A program made the translations under genes and the position numbers. The notes below the pieces were generated by a model. It saw only the letters and a list, made by a program, of their open reading frames with translations. It did no database searches and was not told where the DNA came from. A stretch of DNA of 64,000 bases from Tillus elongatus (taxonomy: Eukaryota; Arthropoda; Insecta; Coleoptera; Cleridae): the NCBI GenBank assembly GCA_964006375.1, contig OZ023270.1:54762036-54826035 (forward strand). The letters are read 5' to 3'. The stretch's first letter is position 1. Each line of letters begins with the position of its first letter. Below are positions 46,530 through 58,725 of this stretch, piece after piece.

Positions 46530-46637
46530 ATGAATGTTAGTGGTTGGGTGTGTGCAATCTATAATTGTTCGAATTATAACGTGCTAAATCTATCAAAGAC
46601 ATTTCATAGGTTTCCAAAGGATGGCGAAACGTGACAA
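46530..46637 (+). pseudogene. THAP-domain first exon, copy 1
   Basis: ATG at 46530, then GWVCAIYNCSNYNVLNLSKT and FHRFPKDGE before a stop. The C-x5-C pair and the FHRFPKD motif are those of the THAP DNA-binding zinc finger. Compared with copy 2, the splice donor (GTGAGT) is changed to GTGACA and about 190 bp, including the intron and much of the next exon, are deleted. So it is a broken copy. Confidence 0.65.
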
Positions 46638-47629
46638 TGATTTGAAGCAGAAGACAAATTCAGAATCACTTTTATGCCAATATGTACAGTTCGCAGAACA
46701 TAATTTATTGTGTAATATTTACCATCATGTACCTATTTATAGATAAACTTCGTAAACTGGTGGTTGAAAGGCTTCAATCATAAACTGTCTTCCAGTGCAT
46801 CAAAGAAAAGAAATATGAAGGCAAAAAAAGTTTTGCATTAATAATAAATGGTATAAGAAAACTGTTTTTCTGTATTCTTCTGTGTCCTTTTATTTATTTC
46901 AGTATGGCATACATTGTCACATTTTTTCACATTTAAAATTATTTTACTTGGTAAAGGCTTTTACGTATCTTCCCAAGACAAGTTTTTGAAGAGACAAGTA
47001 GAACTAGCAGATTCAGCCCTATAATAGATTTATTCACGGAAGTAAGAGTTAGTCTCACCTTTCATCTGCACAATTTCTTAATTATGTACTAAGTATAACA
47101 ATTACATATTTTAAAATATTAGATTAATAAGATAGTTTTCATGTAGAGATATAGCAAATTGAGTACTGTGCTACCATTTATACCTAGAACAATTATTTAT
47201 AGGTAAGTACAGATTGTATGTTAATATCCTCAGAAACAGTTTTCAGTATATTCCTATACCTACCCTTGAAATAGTAGTTTAACGACGGTTTCAAGGTAGT
47301 ACTTTAAATTATGATTAAATAAGATTATGGGTAAGAGAAATTTGCAGAATTATTCATGCTGAATTCATTTAGGTTTCAAGCTGATTGTTGATACAAATTC
47401 TATTTATAACTATATAATCTGAAAATTTTCACTTTTTTGTCATGTACAAGTTTTTATATTCATCTATAATAAACCAATTGCCTAAATTAAAAGTATGCAG
47501 GTAAATATACAATTCAAATTACCCGCTCAGTTGTCAGTAATTTACGCGAGGTGGTGCTAGTGTACTTGTCACAAATATCACCAATGCTAAAGCATAGGAG
47601 TCTCCCGTATTGTCATTATATAGTATTTG
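46548..47629 (+). repeat. Direct duplication, copy 1
   Basis: From GTGTGTGCAATCTATAATTG to CATTATATAGTATTTG this segment matches 54855-56134 in the same order, including non-coding stretches such as GTAGAGATATAGCAAATTGA and GTTTCAAGCTGATTGTTGAT. The main difference is the roughly 190-bp deletion described for the THAP exon. Confidence 0.85.
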
Positions 47630-47692
47630 GTGACGTTCCTCCTTCATGTCTCGTGTGCGTACTTGCTTGCGTACGGAGTACGGAGTCGATTG

Positions 47693-48648
47693 TAGGGATG
47701 CGCGATGTTTGTAAAACATCGATGTTCACATCTTTTGATACATCGAAATCGAAACATCGATGTGTTAAAAATATCGGATCAAAATCATCGATTTTCTAAA
47801 ACATCGATGTTTTCTATAAAACTGCAATAATGGGTCAAAATAATAAACTATATTTTAGAAATAAATATAAAATATTTATTCTTCTTAAAGTACACAAAAT
47901 ATTATGCTCCAAGTATAAAAAATGAAATAAAATTAAAATAATGATTTAAAAGACAGAAACAAAGAAATAACATGTCAAATCACACAAAAATAACACTGTC
48001 TTGAAAATAGAACTAAACCTTATTCATAAAAAACAAATTTGGGGACAATTTTCAAAAATTTCTTCGCGATGAGAGACATAAGAGCAAGCACCACTAACAT
48101 TTTCTACCATCTTGTGATGTTCGCTCCAAAGGTTGAATTTTTCATCTTCTAAGGAGATAAGCACTAGGCAGTGTTTATTTTTTCTTCTTAAGTACCTAAC
48201 TATTACTATTAAATGATAAATACCAATACAGTAATTTCATGGGGAATCACTAAAATTCGACGTACGATTAGTATACACCTAGCCTAGATATTCAATATCT
48301 ACTTCCAATATGCACGACACAGTTACCTATTTATATTTTAAATAAAAAAATAAATTTTACTTTGATTTTACCCAACTTTTGTGCATATTCTTTAAAATTT
48401 ACTTTCGTTAGACATTTTCTAGTTCTTCTACTGCTCGCTAGATGTACACAAAAGAATTGACTTGGTAATTGGTAATAGAAGATGATAATAATAAATTACT
48501 ATGGCATTGAGAAACATCGAACGAAACATCGTAAAAAAACATCGATGCTGTCTGATAATATCGAAAAAAATAACATCGATGTTAATATCGAAGATCGTAA
48601 GCAAAATATCGATGTTTAAGAAACATCGATGAACATCGCGCATCCCTA
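47693..48648. mobile_element. hAT-N3: 956-bp non-autonomous hAT element
   Basis: Flanks GTCGATTG (47685-47692) and GTCGATTT (48649-48656) match at 7 of 8 positions. Inverted ends TAGGGATGCGCGATGTT (left) and TAGGGATGCGCGATGTTC (right, reversed). Both subterminal regions are arrays of ACATCGATGT-type palindromes. No transposase frame. It sits 168 bp upstream of the start codon of the zinc-finger gene at 48817. Confidence 0.88.
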
Positions 48649-48816
48649 GTCGATTTCGATTGACACTTTGACAGTTGCTTAAAATGCAACTTAACTCTAA
48701 CTCTTACTTTTACAATTTTACTATAAATGAAAAATTAATTGAACATGAAGAAGAGACAGCAGAAATAATTTAGAGTGTATAAAAGAAAGTTCCATCAAAA
48801 CAGTAGCTGTCAAGAC

Positions 48817-50571
48817 ATGTCCATGAAACATATAAAACAAGAAGGCCAAGTGATATGTGACACCTACTGTAAAACTATTAAAACTGAAACAGAAAATTGT
48901 AAGGATGTATCCACTGATCAAACGTTTACGCTTTCCTGTGAATTTGAGCAGGATACGAAATTGAATCTGCAAATAAATGAATCTTTGATAAAACTGGAAA
49001 TAGAAGAGCATGCATTGGACAGTGCTGTATTACCTGGAGATTTGAAGAAAGAGTACTCCAATAAAAATGAAAATTCTAATGATCAAAACCCCTGGCATAC
49101 TTTGAGCATCAAGGATGATGTAAAGGTGAAATGTGAGTTACAGAAATTATTTCAGGATGGGAAAGAGAAGCCTGGAAGTGATACAGATAAAGATAAGAAA
49201 AATTCTTTTAACTGCATTAAATTACACGATTCTAAAAAGAGCTCAGCTCATCGTTTCACAGGAAAACAACCTTATCAATGCTCATCCTGTGATTATGCAA
49301 GTGTGTGGAAACAAAATTTGTTGACGCATATCAAATCAAAACACACACGAGAAAAGCCTTATCAATGTTCATCATGTAATTATGCAAGTGTGCAGAAAGA
49401 AGGTTTGTTGAAACATATTAAATCAAAACACACAAACGGAGAGCTTCATAAATGTTCATTATGTGAATATACTGGTGCAACCAAACATTATTTGTTAAAG
49501 CATATTAAATTAAAACACCTAAGAGGAAGATCCTATCAATGTTCATCATGTGATTATGCAAGTATCAAGAAACATGATTTGTGGAGGCATATTAAATCAA
49601 AACACACAGGAGAAAAGCCTTATCAATGTTCATTATGTGATTATGCATGTGTGGACAAAAGAAGTTTGTTTAATCATATTAAATCAAAACACACCAGAGA
49701 AAAACCTTATCAATGTTCGTTATGTGATTATGCAAGTGTGGACAAAAGAAGTTTGTTAAATCATATTAAATCAAAACACACAGGGAAAAAGCCTTTCAAA
49801 TGTTCTTCATGTGATTATGCAAGTGTGTGGAAACATTCTTTGTTAAATCATATTAAATTGAAACACACAAACGGAGAGCTTCATAAATGTTCATTATGTG
49901 AATATAGTGGTGCAACAAAACATGATTTGTTAAAGCATAATAAATTGAAGCATCTAAGAGGAAGGTCTTATCAATGTTCGTTATGTGGTTTTGCAAGTGT
50001 GGAGAAAAGAAGTTTGTTAAATCATATTAAATCTAAACACACAGGAGAAAAGTCTTATTATTGTTCATTATGTGATTATGCAAGTGTGAAGAAACATCAC
50101 TTGTTAAGACATATTAAATCAAAACACACAGGAGAAAGGCCTTATCAATGTTCATCATGTAATTATGCAAGTGTGTGGAAAGAAAATTTGTTGAAGCATA
50201 TTAAATCAAAACACACAGGAGAAAAGCCTCATCAATGTTTATTATGTGATTATGCAAGTGTGGACAAAAGAAGTTTGTTAAATCATATTAAATCAAAACA
50301 CACAGGAGAAAAGCCTCATCAATGTTTATTATGTGATTATGCAAGTGTGGACAAAAGAAGTTTGTTAAATCATATTAAATCAAAACACATGGGGAAAAAG
50401 CTTTACCAATGTTCATCATGTAATTTTGCAAGTGTGTGGAAACATTCTTTGTTAAATCATATTAAATCAAAACACACAAACGCAGAGCTTTATAAATGTT
50501 CATTATGTGAATATACTGGTGCAACCAAACATTGTTCATGCAAGTGTGAAGAAACATCATTTCATCATTGA
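48817..50571 (+). CDS. C2H2 zinc-finger protein, 14 complete fingers plus one broken
   Basis: An in-frame stop at 48766 precedes the first ATG (48817); 584 residues. The N-terminal 140 residues are acidic with IKQEG/IKTETE-type motifs. Then come 14 fingers C-x2-C-x12-H-x4-H joined by T-x-EKP-like linkers, a 29-residue (87-bp) period, and a final finger that loses its His pair near the stop. Two successive fingers are encoded by almost identical 87-bp units (50230-50316, 50317-50403). Probable nuclear DNA-binding protein. Intronless. It differs in linker and period from the gene at 41536. Confidence 0.88.
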   Translation: MSMKHIKQEGQVICDTYCKTIKTETENCKDVSTDQTFTLSCEFEQDTKLNLQINESLIKLEIEEHALDSAVLPGDLKKEYSNKNENSNDQNPWHTLSIKDDVKVKCELQKLFQDGKEKPGSDTDKDKKNSFNCIKLHDSKKSSAHRFTGKQPYQCSSCDYASVWKQNLLTHIKSKHTREKPYQCSSCNYASVQKEGLLKHIKSKHTNGELHKCSLCEYTGATKHYLLKHIKLKHLRGRSYQCSSCDYASIKKHDLWRHIKSKHTGEKPYQCSLCDYACVDKRSLFNHIKSKHTREKPYQCSLCDYASVDKRSLLNHIKSKHTGKKPFKCSSCDYASVWKHSLLNHIKLKHTNGELHKCSLCEYSGATKHDLLKHNKLKHLRGRSYQCSLCGFASVEKRSLLNHIKSKHTGEKSYYCSLCDYASVKKHHLLRHIKSKHTGERPYQCSSCNYASVWKENLLKHIKSKHTGEKPHQCLLCDYASVDKRSLLNHIKSKHTGEKPHQCLLCDYASVDKRSLLNHIKSKHMGKKLYQCSSCNFASVWKHSLLNHIKSKHTNAELYKCSLCEYTGATKHCSCKCEETSFHH

Positions 50572-51056
50572 AAGTGCAAAACCACGTATTTGTGTTTCAC
50601 AAAATTTTACAGGGGAAGGTAAAAACTAGTTTATTGAAATTATAGAGATTCTATAATGATTTTTTTATTAAAATATTGGAGAATAATTAAATGTTATTGA
50701 TTTATAATGTTTGTTTTGTACCTTTAAGGATTCTAAGTAATTTATTACTTTTACGAGGTTTTGTACCAAAAAAGTGGACAGTTTTTTTTTAAATACGATT
50801 TTTTGTACACCTTACTACAGTTAAGAAAGAGCAACTAGGTTTAAATGAAAGTAATGTTGTAATATGATTTTTTATTTATTTTGAAATACATAAAAACTGC
50901 TAATAATAGTTAAATAGCTAACTGAACACTTAAAATTATTAGGCTTATTCTTAATCAATGGGGTAAATTGTCATAAAAATCCCATTATTTTTATCGAGGA
51001 CAGACTTTAAAGCTTGAAAATGGTCATATTTTTCTCATTTAATTTTCTGCTCAGAC
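50572..51056. other. 3' sequence of the zinc-finger gene
   Basis: AT-rich, no gene. Confidence 0.35.
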
Positions 51057-52674
51057 TTATACAAAGAAGAATCTTTTTTTATAAGCAACTATTGATACTC
51101 TTTGTGGCAGTAGTGTAAAATTATCAGAATAATTGATTTTAAAGTATATCTCACCCGATGGGGTATATTTGAAGCAACAGACATCACTCACTAATGGGTC
51201 TCCAGGTTTTCTGCCAGGGCATATGGATGTGTAAATATGGTTATTTTTAAAGTCTTTAAATTCGGACCAATTCATGTATTTTACATTGTAGAGTTGCCCC
51301 CGTCTTGCCTCTTTACAAACAGCAATATAATCATAAGGCAAGTAAATATTGCGATTCTTTAGGCGTCTTTCGATGGTACTATGCACCGAGTCAACTTCCA
51401 TTTGGGTGTGGCCCTTCTGAAGATATTTAGGTGTTATATCAACTTTATGTTCCATTGAGAATTGGAGGATAGCATTAGCAAGTATAGCGTTTTTATTTTG
51501 GTAACCACAACCGTCGCTAAAAATAATTATTTCTTTTGTTAATTGATGATCTGAAATATAATTTCTGAGAAATTCGATCAACAAACTTGCAAAAATACTG
51601 GTGTCAAAGCCACCTTGAGACTCATCCCACAGAAAACATGTCACATCTTTGGTAATCATATTGAAGACTGTGTAGTTATGCACACAAAGTTTGGTTTTAT
51701 AATAACTCGCACTTGCTTGTAAAACAGGAGATAATTTAACTGCTTGAATATCTATACAAAAAAGAGCTATTTTATCAGGTACATTGCTAGCTCTTTCTTT
51801 GTCTTCAGCTTTTTCGCGCCTGGCTATCTTTTTTATATTGATGTTTTTGATATTCTTCATCTGAATAATTTCCCAGCTTGTGTGAGATGCATAAATCACA
51901 CTGGTCTTTACGGGGTTTATAAATTTTGATATTAGCCTTATTCATCTCTTCCAAAAAAATTGTTTTAAAAAGAGAGGTCTCTTGTTTTTCTTGGCAATAG
52001 TTCTTGTACTCTCTGTGCCTTGTTTTGAAATACCGGTCCCAAATATAGCTTGTTGGTACTTGCTCGGCAATAATGAGATTCCATTTTAGGAACAAGTGAC
52101 AAAAATTCCTTAATGGTTTGTCTTTTTCCACCTGGCCCGTTCTTTTTTCTTCCCTCTATTTGTATGTTTTCTTGTGGCAAATTCATTCCGGCATCTTTTT
52201 TGGCGTATTCTCTAACCATCCATTCCCCTATACATAAAGTATTTAAAAACATTACTTTGCAGACCCTCTTTTTTTCAGACAATAATGGATAGTGCCATTT
52301 CTCCTAGAGTTCTCCACTTTTCGCTTACTTGGAATCACATCGACTATTGTACTTAAAAATGTCTTTTCCATGTCCCATGTTATTTGCCAAAATGATTCAA
52401 ACATTTTTATTCTCTCCGCTTCGTCAAATTCAGACCAAAATAAAACTTTTGAGTTTCTACATTTTTGTGAAGTACATCCGGTTTTCATACTACGTTTATT
52501 CTTATTGTCTATCAATTTAAAATGACCATCAGTATCTTTCTTTAGTCCCAAATAATCGTTTCCTACCATTCTAGCTTTTTTGTTAAGATCCCTAGCTCTT
52601 CTGGTTTGATTACATTTTCTTTTTAAACTATTGTTGTTGTTTCTGAAGAAGCCACATTTAACGAAACGGTTCAT
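51057..52674 (-). pseudogene. Transposase-like gene (DUF7869-type, RNase H-like), frameshifted
   Basis: The ATG is at about 52674. N-terminal part: TGCTSQKCRNSKVLFWSEFD. Middle: VMFLNTLCIGEWMVREYAKK and a Cys pair in CDLCISHKLGNYSDEEYQKH. C-terminal part (51899-51057): KIALFCIDIQAVKLSPVLQA, TCFLWDESQGGFDTSIFASL, IFSDGCGYQNKNAILANAIL and QKGHTQMEVDSVHSTIERRL. The SDGC-x2-QNKN and GHTxMExDSVH patterns are known from widespread insect proteins of unclear function, probably transposon-derived. Frame changes near 52265, within 51965-52131 and near 51815 break it. Confidence 0.65.
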
Positions 52675-53039
52675 ATTATAATTATATAGAGTGAATATCG
52701 TAATAATTTGTTTTATCACTATATAATTATATAAATATTTCCCTTCATTATTTAAATTCTTAAAATTAGAATACAATAACAGCCTAAAATTCTTGCCTTT
52801 AACTTAAAAGGAAGGGATGTGTATTGTTGATTAAAACTGACTGTCCATTAGGCACGTAATCGCATAACTTCCATGATTTTTCTTTTGGACGCAAGCGATA
52901 TTAGATCTTATTCATGTGCCAATACAAAACAAAACTTACTGCCACTGCCTATCCTCTCATGTGATCCTGATACTAGAGACGTGAAAATCGTTTCGTCGTT
53001 TCTACGATTTCTGTGGTAAAAACTTCATGTTAAATATTA
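52675..53039. other. Non-coding stretch
   Basis: No gene recognised. Confidence 0.3.
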
Positions 53040-53725
<686 letters not shown>

Positions 53726-54099
53726 CTGCCCTCAACCATAAATTTTCAAACAATTGTGCAACTATGCATTATAAAATGTGAAAAAGTAGATACCATCAAA
53801 GATAACTTTCTAGAAAATAAATGCTTAATAATATGTGGCTTCACTTTAAATCACATTTTTGTAATTAAAATATGGAATAAATCTTATATCAATCGATTTC
53901 TTTTATTAGAAAATGACCTTTTCATTAAGGTGAGTCAGGAATGAGTTTCATACATATTTACATATATAACAATCAATTACCCATAAGTATGTTTATTTGT
54001 ATCTAATAACTCAACATATTTCTTTACACAAATAACTTTATTATGTAAGCCATTTTTATTTCAATTTCGCTTATATGTCATGTTTTGCAACTAAATATG
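53726..54099. other. Non-coding stretch
   Basis: AT-rich; a 62-codon frame without motif. Confidence 0.3.
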
Positions 54100-54290
54100 A
54101 AGCAGAGATCAATATTAGGCTTCAGCCAGTCGGCCAGACAAATACTGAAAAAAGCGGTATTCTCGGTCGAATCGACGCTCTATTGTATTGTCGACTTTAC
54201 GATCTGTCGGCAGAACGATATGACACGGAACCGAGTGGCCTCCGGTTCAGGGGCACACGTTCTTACCACTGAACCACCGAGGCTCTGCAT
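54100..54290 (-). mobile_element. tRNA-headed SINE (family S2) inside a BEL gag
   Basis: On the minus strand it begins AGAGCCTCGGTGGTTCAGTG, almost the same head as S1, but the B box is altered (CGGTTCCGTGTC) and the body that follows (GTAAAGTCGACAATACAATA) differs from S1. It joins the BEL gag frame directly after KGDAE. The far end is not defined. Confidence 0.55.
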
Positions 54291-54605
54291 CTCCTTTTAC
54301 TGGTGCCTTTAAATGGTGAAATTTCTGAACATCAGTCATTTGGTTGTTTTGATAGATTAATGAACTAAAATGGTGAAATTCTAGCCACTGAGTGAAACGG
54401 CCATTGAATTTTGCAAGTGTAATTGTTGGAAGTTTTAAATGATTGAACCCTGAGCTGACATGTGAAGTTACGACCACAGAGTCACCATTGGAGGACTTTC
54501 CTAAAGGTGTTACTTCATTGATTCTGAATACCTCCAACATTATTCTTGCCTTTGCAAGTATGGAAAAATAGCCAGTCTCAAACGCTGAAATCCAATCTTG
54601 TTCAA
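54291..54605 (-). pseudogene. BEL/Pao gag fragment (DUF1759-type)
   Basis: The minus frame reads LPTITLAKFNGRFTQWLEFH, then FSSLIYQNNQMTDVQKFHHL and KAPVKGDAE, matching the KLPxIxLPxFxG...W..F and DVQKFHYL..L.GDA pattern of BEL/Pao gag. It is a different copy from the element at 56395-59424. Upstream sequence as far as about 54605 continues in the same frame. Confidence 0.8.
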
Positions 54606-54854
54606 TTTGAAATGGTAAATATGTCGGCTTGAAATCTTTGTACTCACTCTAAAAATGGCAGAAGACTATCTACTCCTACCTACAATTGTATTTGTTCTCT
54701 TTAAGACAAACTACCCCTTTCTATGTTGCAATGAACTGATTATTGAAGACACATTTTTTCCAACGAAACTCTTTTTTGTACCAGAAGACTATAATGTTTC
54801 TTATTGTCAATCAAGATTCAAATCGTAATTATGACAGAAAATTGAGTAAAAATC

Positions 54855-56134
54855 GTGTGTGCAATCTATAATTGTTCGAATTATAACGTGCTAAATCTAT
54901 CAAAGACATGTCACAGGTTTCCAAAGGATCCCGAAACGTGAGTATGATTTTTTGTGTTTTCTTTTGTTACCAGCGAATTTTTGCACAAATTCGCCTAATA
55001 ATTGATATTAAACAATAACTATAACATGGATTGACGATAGTTTTATATTATAGATGCAAGAAAAGGGCACTATTAAAAGACACAAGGCGCATTTTATATT
55101 TCAATGTCACTTCCAAAAGATTTAATTTGTTGAAGCAGGAGACAAATTCAGAATTACTTTTATGCCAATATGTACAGGTTGCAGAAGAAAATGTATTTTG
55201 TAATATTTGCCATAATGTATTTATAGATAAACTTCGTAAACGGATGGTTGAAAGGTTTCAATCATAAACTTCCAGGGCATCAAAGAAAAGAAATATGAAG
55301 GCAAAGTTTTGCATTAATAATAAATGATAGTTTTTCTATCTTGTTCTGTGTTCTTTTTTATTTCAGTATGGCATAAATTGTCACATTTTTTTACTTTTAA
55401 AATTATTTTACTTGGTAATGCTTTTAATTATCTTTCGAAGACCAGTTTTTAAGGAGACAAGTAGAAATAGCAGATTCAGCCCTAGAATAGATTTCTTCGC
55501 GGAAGTACGAGTTAGTCTCACGCCTTTAATCAACACAATTTCTTAAAATACAACGCTTCAGACTCATTTATTTGACAAACACTAATTATCTACTAAGTAT
55601 ATTAGTTATATATTTCAAAATATTAGATTAATAAGACAGTTTTCATGTAGAGATACAGCAAATTGAGTACTGTGCTGTCATTTATACCTAGAACAATTAT
55701 TTATAAGTAAGTAGAGATCGTAACTTAATATCGTCAGAAACAGCTCTCAGTATATTCCTATACCTACCCTTGAAATAGTAGTTTTTAACGACGGTTTCAC
55801 GGTAGCATTTTAAATTATGATGAAATAAGATTATGTGTAAGAAAAATTTGCACAATTATTCATGCTGAATTTCATTTCGGTTTCAAGCTGATTGTTGATA
55901 CAAATTCTATTTATAACTACATAATCAGATAATTTTCAGTGTTGTCGTGTACAAGTTTTTAAACTCACCTATAATAAACCAATTGTCTCAATAAAAAATA
56001 CTCAGGTAAATATGTAATTCTAATTAAGCGCTCAGTTGACAGTACTTCACGTGAGGTTGCGCTAGTGTGCTTGTCACAAATATTACCAATGCTAAAGCAT
56101 AGAAGTGTCCTGTATTGTCATTATATAGTATTTG
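54855..56134 (+). repeat. Direct duplication, copy 2, with THAP exons
   Basis: Matches 46548-47629. Copy 2 keeps CAIYNCSNYNVLNLSKTCHR with FPKDPET, followed by a good splice donor (GTGAGTAT at about 54938) and an acceptor ATTATAG at about 55051. The next exon reads CKKRALLKDTRRILYFNVTS to a stop at 55267. It lacks the ATG seen in copy 1, because the duplicated segment starts just inside the coding sequence. Confidence 0.8.
54856..55267 (+). pseudogene. THAP-domain gene fragment with two exons, copy 2
   Basis: Exon one (54856 to about 54937) carries the C-x5-C and HRFPKDPE parts of the THAP finger. The intron of about 114 bp has GT...AG ends. Exon two (55052-55267) encodes FNLLKQETNSELLLCQYVQV and FCNICHNVFIDKLRKRMVER. 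The second Cys-His pair of THAP is not evident, so the finger is probably incomplete. No start codon. Whether the parent gene is host or transposon is unclear. Confidence 0.5.
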
Positions 56135-56394
56135 ATACAAGTCTGTGTGCATGGCGCCAGATTTAACTTCAAAATTACTTGTTAAAAAACGGGAAACATG
56201 AGTTGTGTCTATTACTATTCAAAGTATTTGCTACAAATGAATAGTGTTAAAACTGTTAAGGGATTAAAAGGATGTTAATATGTTGTTTGATAAAATTAAA
56301 TATATCCGACAATAAATAAAATGTATGCCTAGATTGTTTTTGTAACAATGCCAACTATATGTATAAAATATATGTTATCAGAAAACAAAAGAGG
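56135..56394. other. Spacer between duplication copy 2 and the BEL LTR
   Basis: AT-rich, no gene. Confidence 0.3.
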
Positions 56395-56640
56395 TGTTGC
56401 GGACTAATGATGTCCGCTTGAATATCTTGCTGGTTCGTTTGAATTAGTGGACTGTATTTCTTGTTGTTTGAACACTGTTTAATATATTGAACTAATAATT
56501 TACCAATGATACACTTAATACTATGATAATACTGTTCTACACCTTGGTGTGTTGTTCTCTTGGATTCTGATCGATGAATATGTACTAGAAAAAAATACTC
56601 TGCCGGCTCTCATACTAGAGGTCCCTTCTACCTGGGGTAC
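56395..56640 (-). repeat. BEL 3' LTR
   Basis: On the minus strand the LTR ends ATTAGTCCGCAACA at 56395. A hairpin with arms GCGGAC and GTCCGC lies at 56399-56417. ATTAAACAG-type sequence may serve polyadenylation. The upstream edge, near 56640, is inferred from the end of the integrase region. Confidence 0.5.
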
Positions 56641-56736
56641 CCCTTCTTCTCGTGGTTAACTCTGCCGTCAGCTGGCGTCTCGAGCGTTGACATACCGCCG
56701 GCCTTGAAAGATGGCGCTTTCAAAGTGTTCTTCTGG

Positions 56737-57153
56737 TTACTCTGAGTGGATGGGAAGGGCACATGTACGTGCAGTGGATCGATTAACCTCGGAGGACCGG
56801 ACTCTAACGCTGACCACCCTAATGGCAACATCTTGACCTGGATGTAGCCGTGTGATTCTGCCCGTCGGCCAGGACAGTGGTTGAACGTCGTCTTCCTTTA
56901 AAAGGACCAAAGTATCAATCTTCTGTTGTTCTTGGCAATGTTTCTTCCATTTTGTTCTTTTCTGTAATTCGGTTATATATTCTCTTTGCCAGCGTTTCCA
57001 AAACTGCTGACAAATGGCTTGTAAATGCTGGCATTTAGATAAACGATTCGTGGGCAGCGAGAATATGTCTTTCTCGGGTATGGCCGTCAATGGTCGTCCA
57101 ATCAGAAAGTGGCCAAGAGTGAGTGCACTGTCGTTGTTGGGATCGGAAGACAT
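56737..57153 (-). pseudogene. BEL integrase C-terminal domain (DUF5641-like)
   Basis: DSALTLGHFLIGRPLTAIPE, then FWKRWQREYITELQKRTKW and TLVLLKEDDVQPLSWPTGRI with TRLHPGQDVAIRVVSV. This is the classic end of BEL/Pao pol (GHFLIG...WxxEYLxxLQ...L.W..GRI). The stop after the final segment is followed by LTR-like sequence. Confidence 0.92.
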
Positions 57154-57221
57154 GGGAGAATGTGGTCGGGAATTTAATATAGCCCCGATTTGGGCCAGTA
57201 CAGTATAAAATTGTTCAAACG

Positions 57222-57677
57222 TTAAATTGATGTTCCCCAGAACCCTGATTTAGTGGATTTAATACATGCCTCCCAAAGGCCGCCAAATGTAGGCGATCTA
57301 GCCGGTATAAAATGCCAGATGATATTTTCCTTATTACGGTAATTAACGAAATCATGATTGCTCTCAAGTGACAGTCGTGAAAGTGTATTGTTTGCTCCAA
57401 TCAAATTAAATGCATTGTCCGAAAAAAATATGGCGTGGGTTTCCGCGCCTAAAACAGACCGTTTCAAGCCTTGAATAAACGCGTTTGTTGTTAATTATGA
57501 TACTAACTCTAAGTGTATCGCTTTTGTGCTGGTACAAACGAACAGGCATATATATGCCTTCAAAAGTTTCGCTCCGCGGGTTTCTCGATCCTTTACTAAA
57601 ACTGGACCACCGTAGTCGACGCCTACACTATAAAAGGGAAAGGTCGCTGAAACCCTGCATTCAGGTAAATTCCCCAT
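57222..57677 (-). pseudogene. BEL integrase core
   Basis: Two frames: 57677-57495 (FYSVGVDYGGPVLVKDRETR with the first Asp; CTSTKAIHLELVS) and 57467-57222 (FFSDNAFNLIGANNTL with the second Asp; WHFIPARSPTFGGLWEACIK with the Glu). All three DDE residues are visible. A frameshift lies between, near 57480. Confidence 0.92.
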
Positions 57678-57683
57678 TTTGTA

Positions 57684-58361
57684 CTAGAGAGTATTCGGTT
57701 TTGCTCTAAAGCACCGTATACATTGGTGAACGATTTTTCTTGCTAAGTTTCTACCGCGAATAACCCAATACTGTCGTCTACTATGGTACAAAAGCATTTG
57801 GGGTCTTGCATGCATCAACTGAGTGTCTAATTCTCTAAATAATAGAATGGTTACATGATGTGCGCCTAATAGTAGAATTGGGTGTTTTGAGGCCTCAGTT
57901 AATGCAGACCGTTGAATTCTGCCACCAACACGTAACACACTCTCACTATCTAAAAATGGTGATAACGATTGTAAGTTGCCTGTTACGTTAGAATTATTTT
58001 TTAATTGTTTAATTTTTGCTGAAAATGTTTGCTCTTGAGATATTTTTACTAAACTATTTAACGCTACGTTAAGTTCATGATGTGAAAGTAAACCAATTTT
58101 TCTTTGATCCCTTTTAATTTTTAAGTTATTTATAAATCTTAAGCAGAATGCTGCAATGCGCACCAGTTCCGAAAAAGATGAATATTTTTTTATCGAAAAG
58201 TCTTGTAGAGGGATTTTTTGCACAGCATAAGAATTATTTTGAACATTTACATCGGGTAAGTCCATTATTTGTAAAAATCCAAAATTTGACCCACCTAAAG
58301 CCAATGCCGGCACGTCTCTTTGATAATATTCTTGTGAATTTTGAAATGGTTTTTCCATCAA
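57684..58361 (-). pseudogene. BEL pre-integrase region and H2C2 zinc finger
   Basis: A 225-codon frame: LPDVNVQNNSYAVQ, then YSSFSELVRIAAFCLRFINN, LRVGGRIQRSALTEASKHPI and the HHCC-type motif HVTILLFRELDTQLMHARPQ with QCIRCFRAKP. It starts just downstream of the deletion; the RNase H domain that should precede it is absent. Confidence 0.88.
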
Positions 58362-58447
58362 TGTGGTAGCAATAAATGTTTCGCCTGTTATTTGTTCGGC
58401 CGTTGAAGATTTTTGGTTACTGTAGTTGCCCGGTACCTGCTTGTGGG

Positions 58448-58654
58448 TTATCGGTCCATTGTTACAAGGATTGTGTTATGAAGGTTTTGACAATATTTAC
58501 ATTTAACTGCCTGGCAGTCTGATGCCGTATGATTGTTACGTAAACAATTTTCGCAAAGTCTTAATCGCCTGACCTCAGCAAACCGCTGAACAAGTGGTAA
58601 TTTTAAAAATTCACTACATTGATAAAGACAATGTTCACCTTTACAAAAAAACAT
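58448..58654 (-). pseudogene. BEL gag zinc knuckles
   Basis: VQRFAEVRRLRLCENCLRNN, then HTASDCQAVKCKYCQNLHNT gives C-x2-C-x4-H-x4-C followed by a second Cys pair. A stop follows, and the next recognisable protein is the pre-integrase region, not protease. Confidence 0.88.
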
Positions 58655-58725
58655 TAATTAAATGACAACCTTTCAAATTTGTGAGCATTATTTGTTGATG
58701 CAAGAGAGTTTAACGATTGTTTGTT

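Noticed and set aside
46530..46637. Copy 1 of the THAP duplication as a processed (intronless) gene copy
   Set aside because: The intron is absent, but the exon sequence next to it is missing too, so it is a deletion and not splicing.
49133..49759. Small plus-strand frames within the second zinc-finger gene
   Set aside because: Out-of-frame shadows of the finger repeats.
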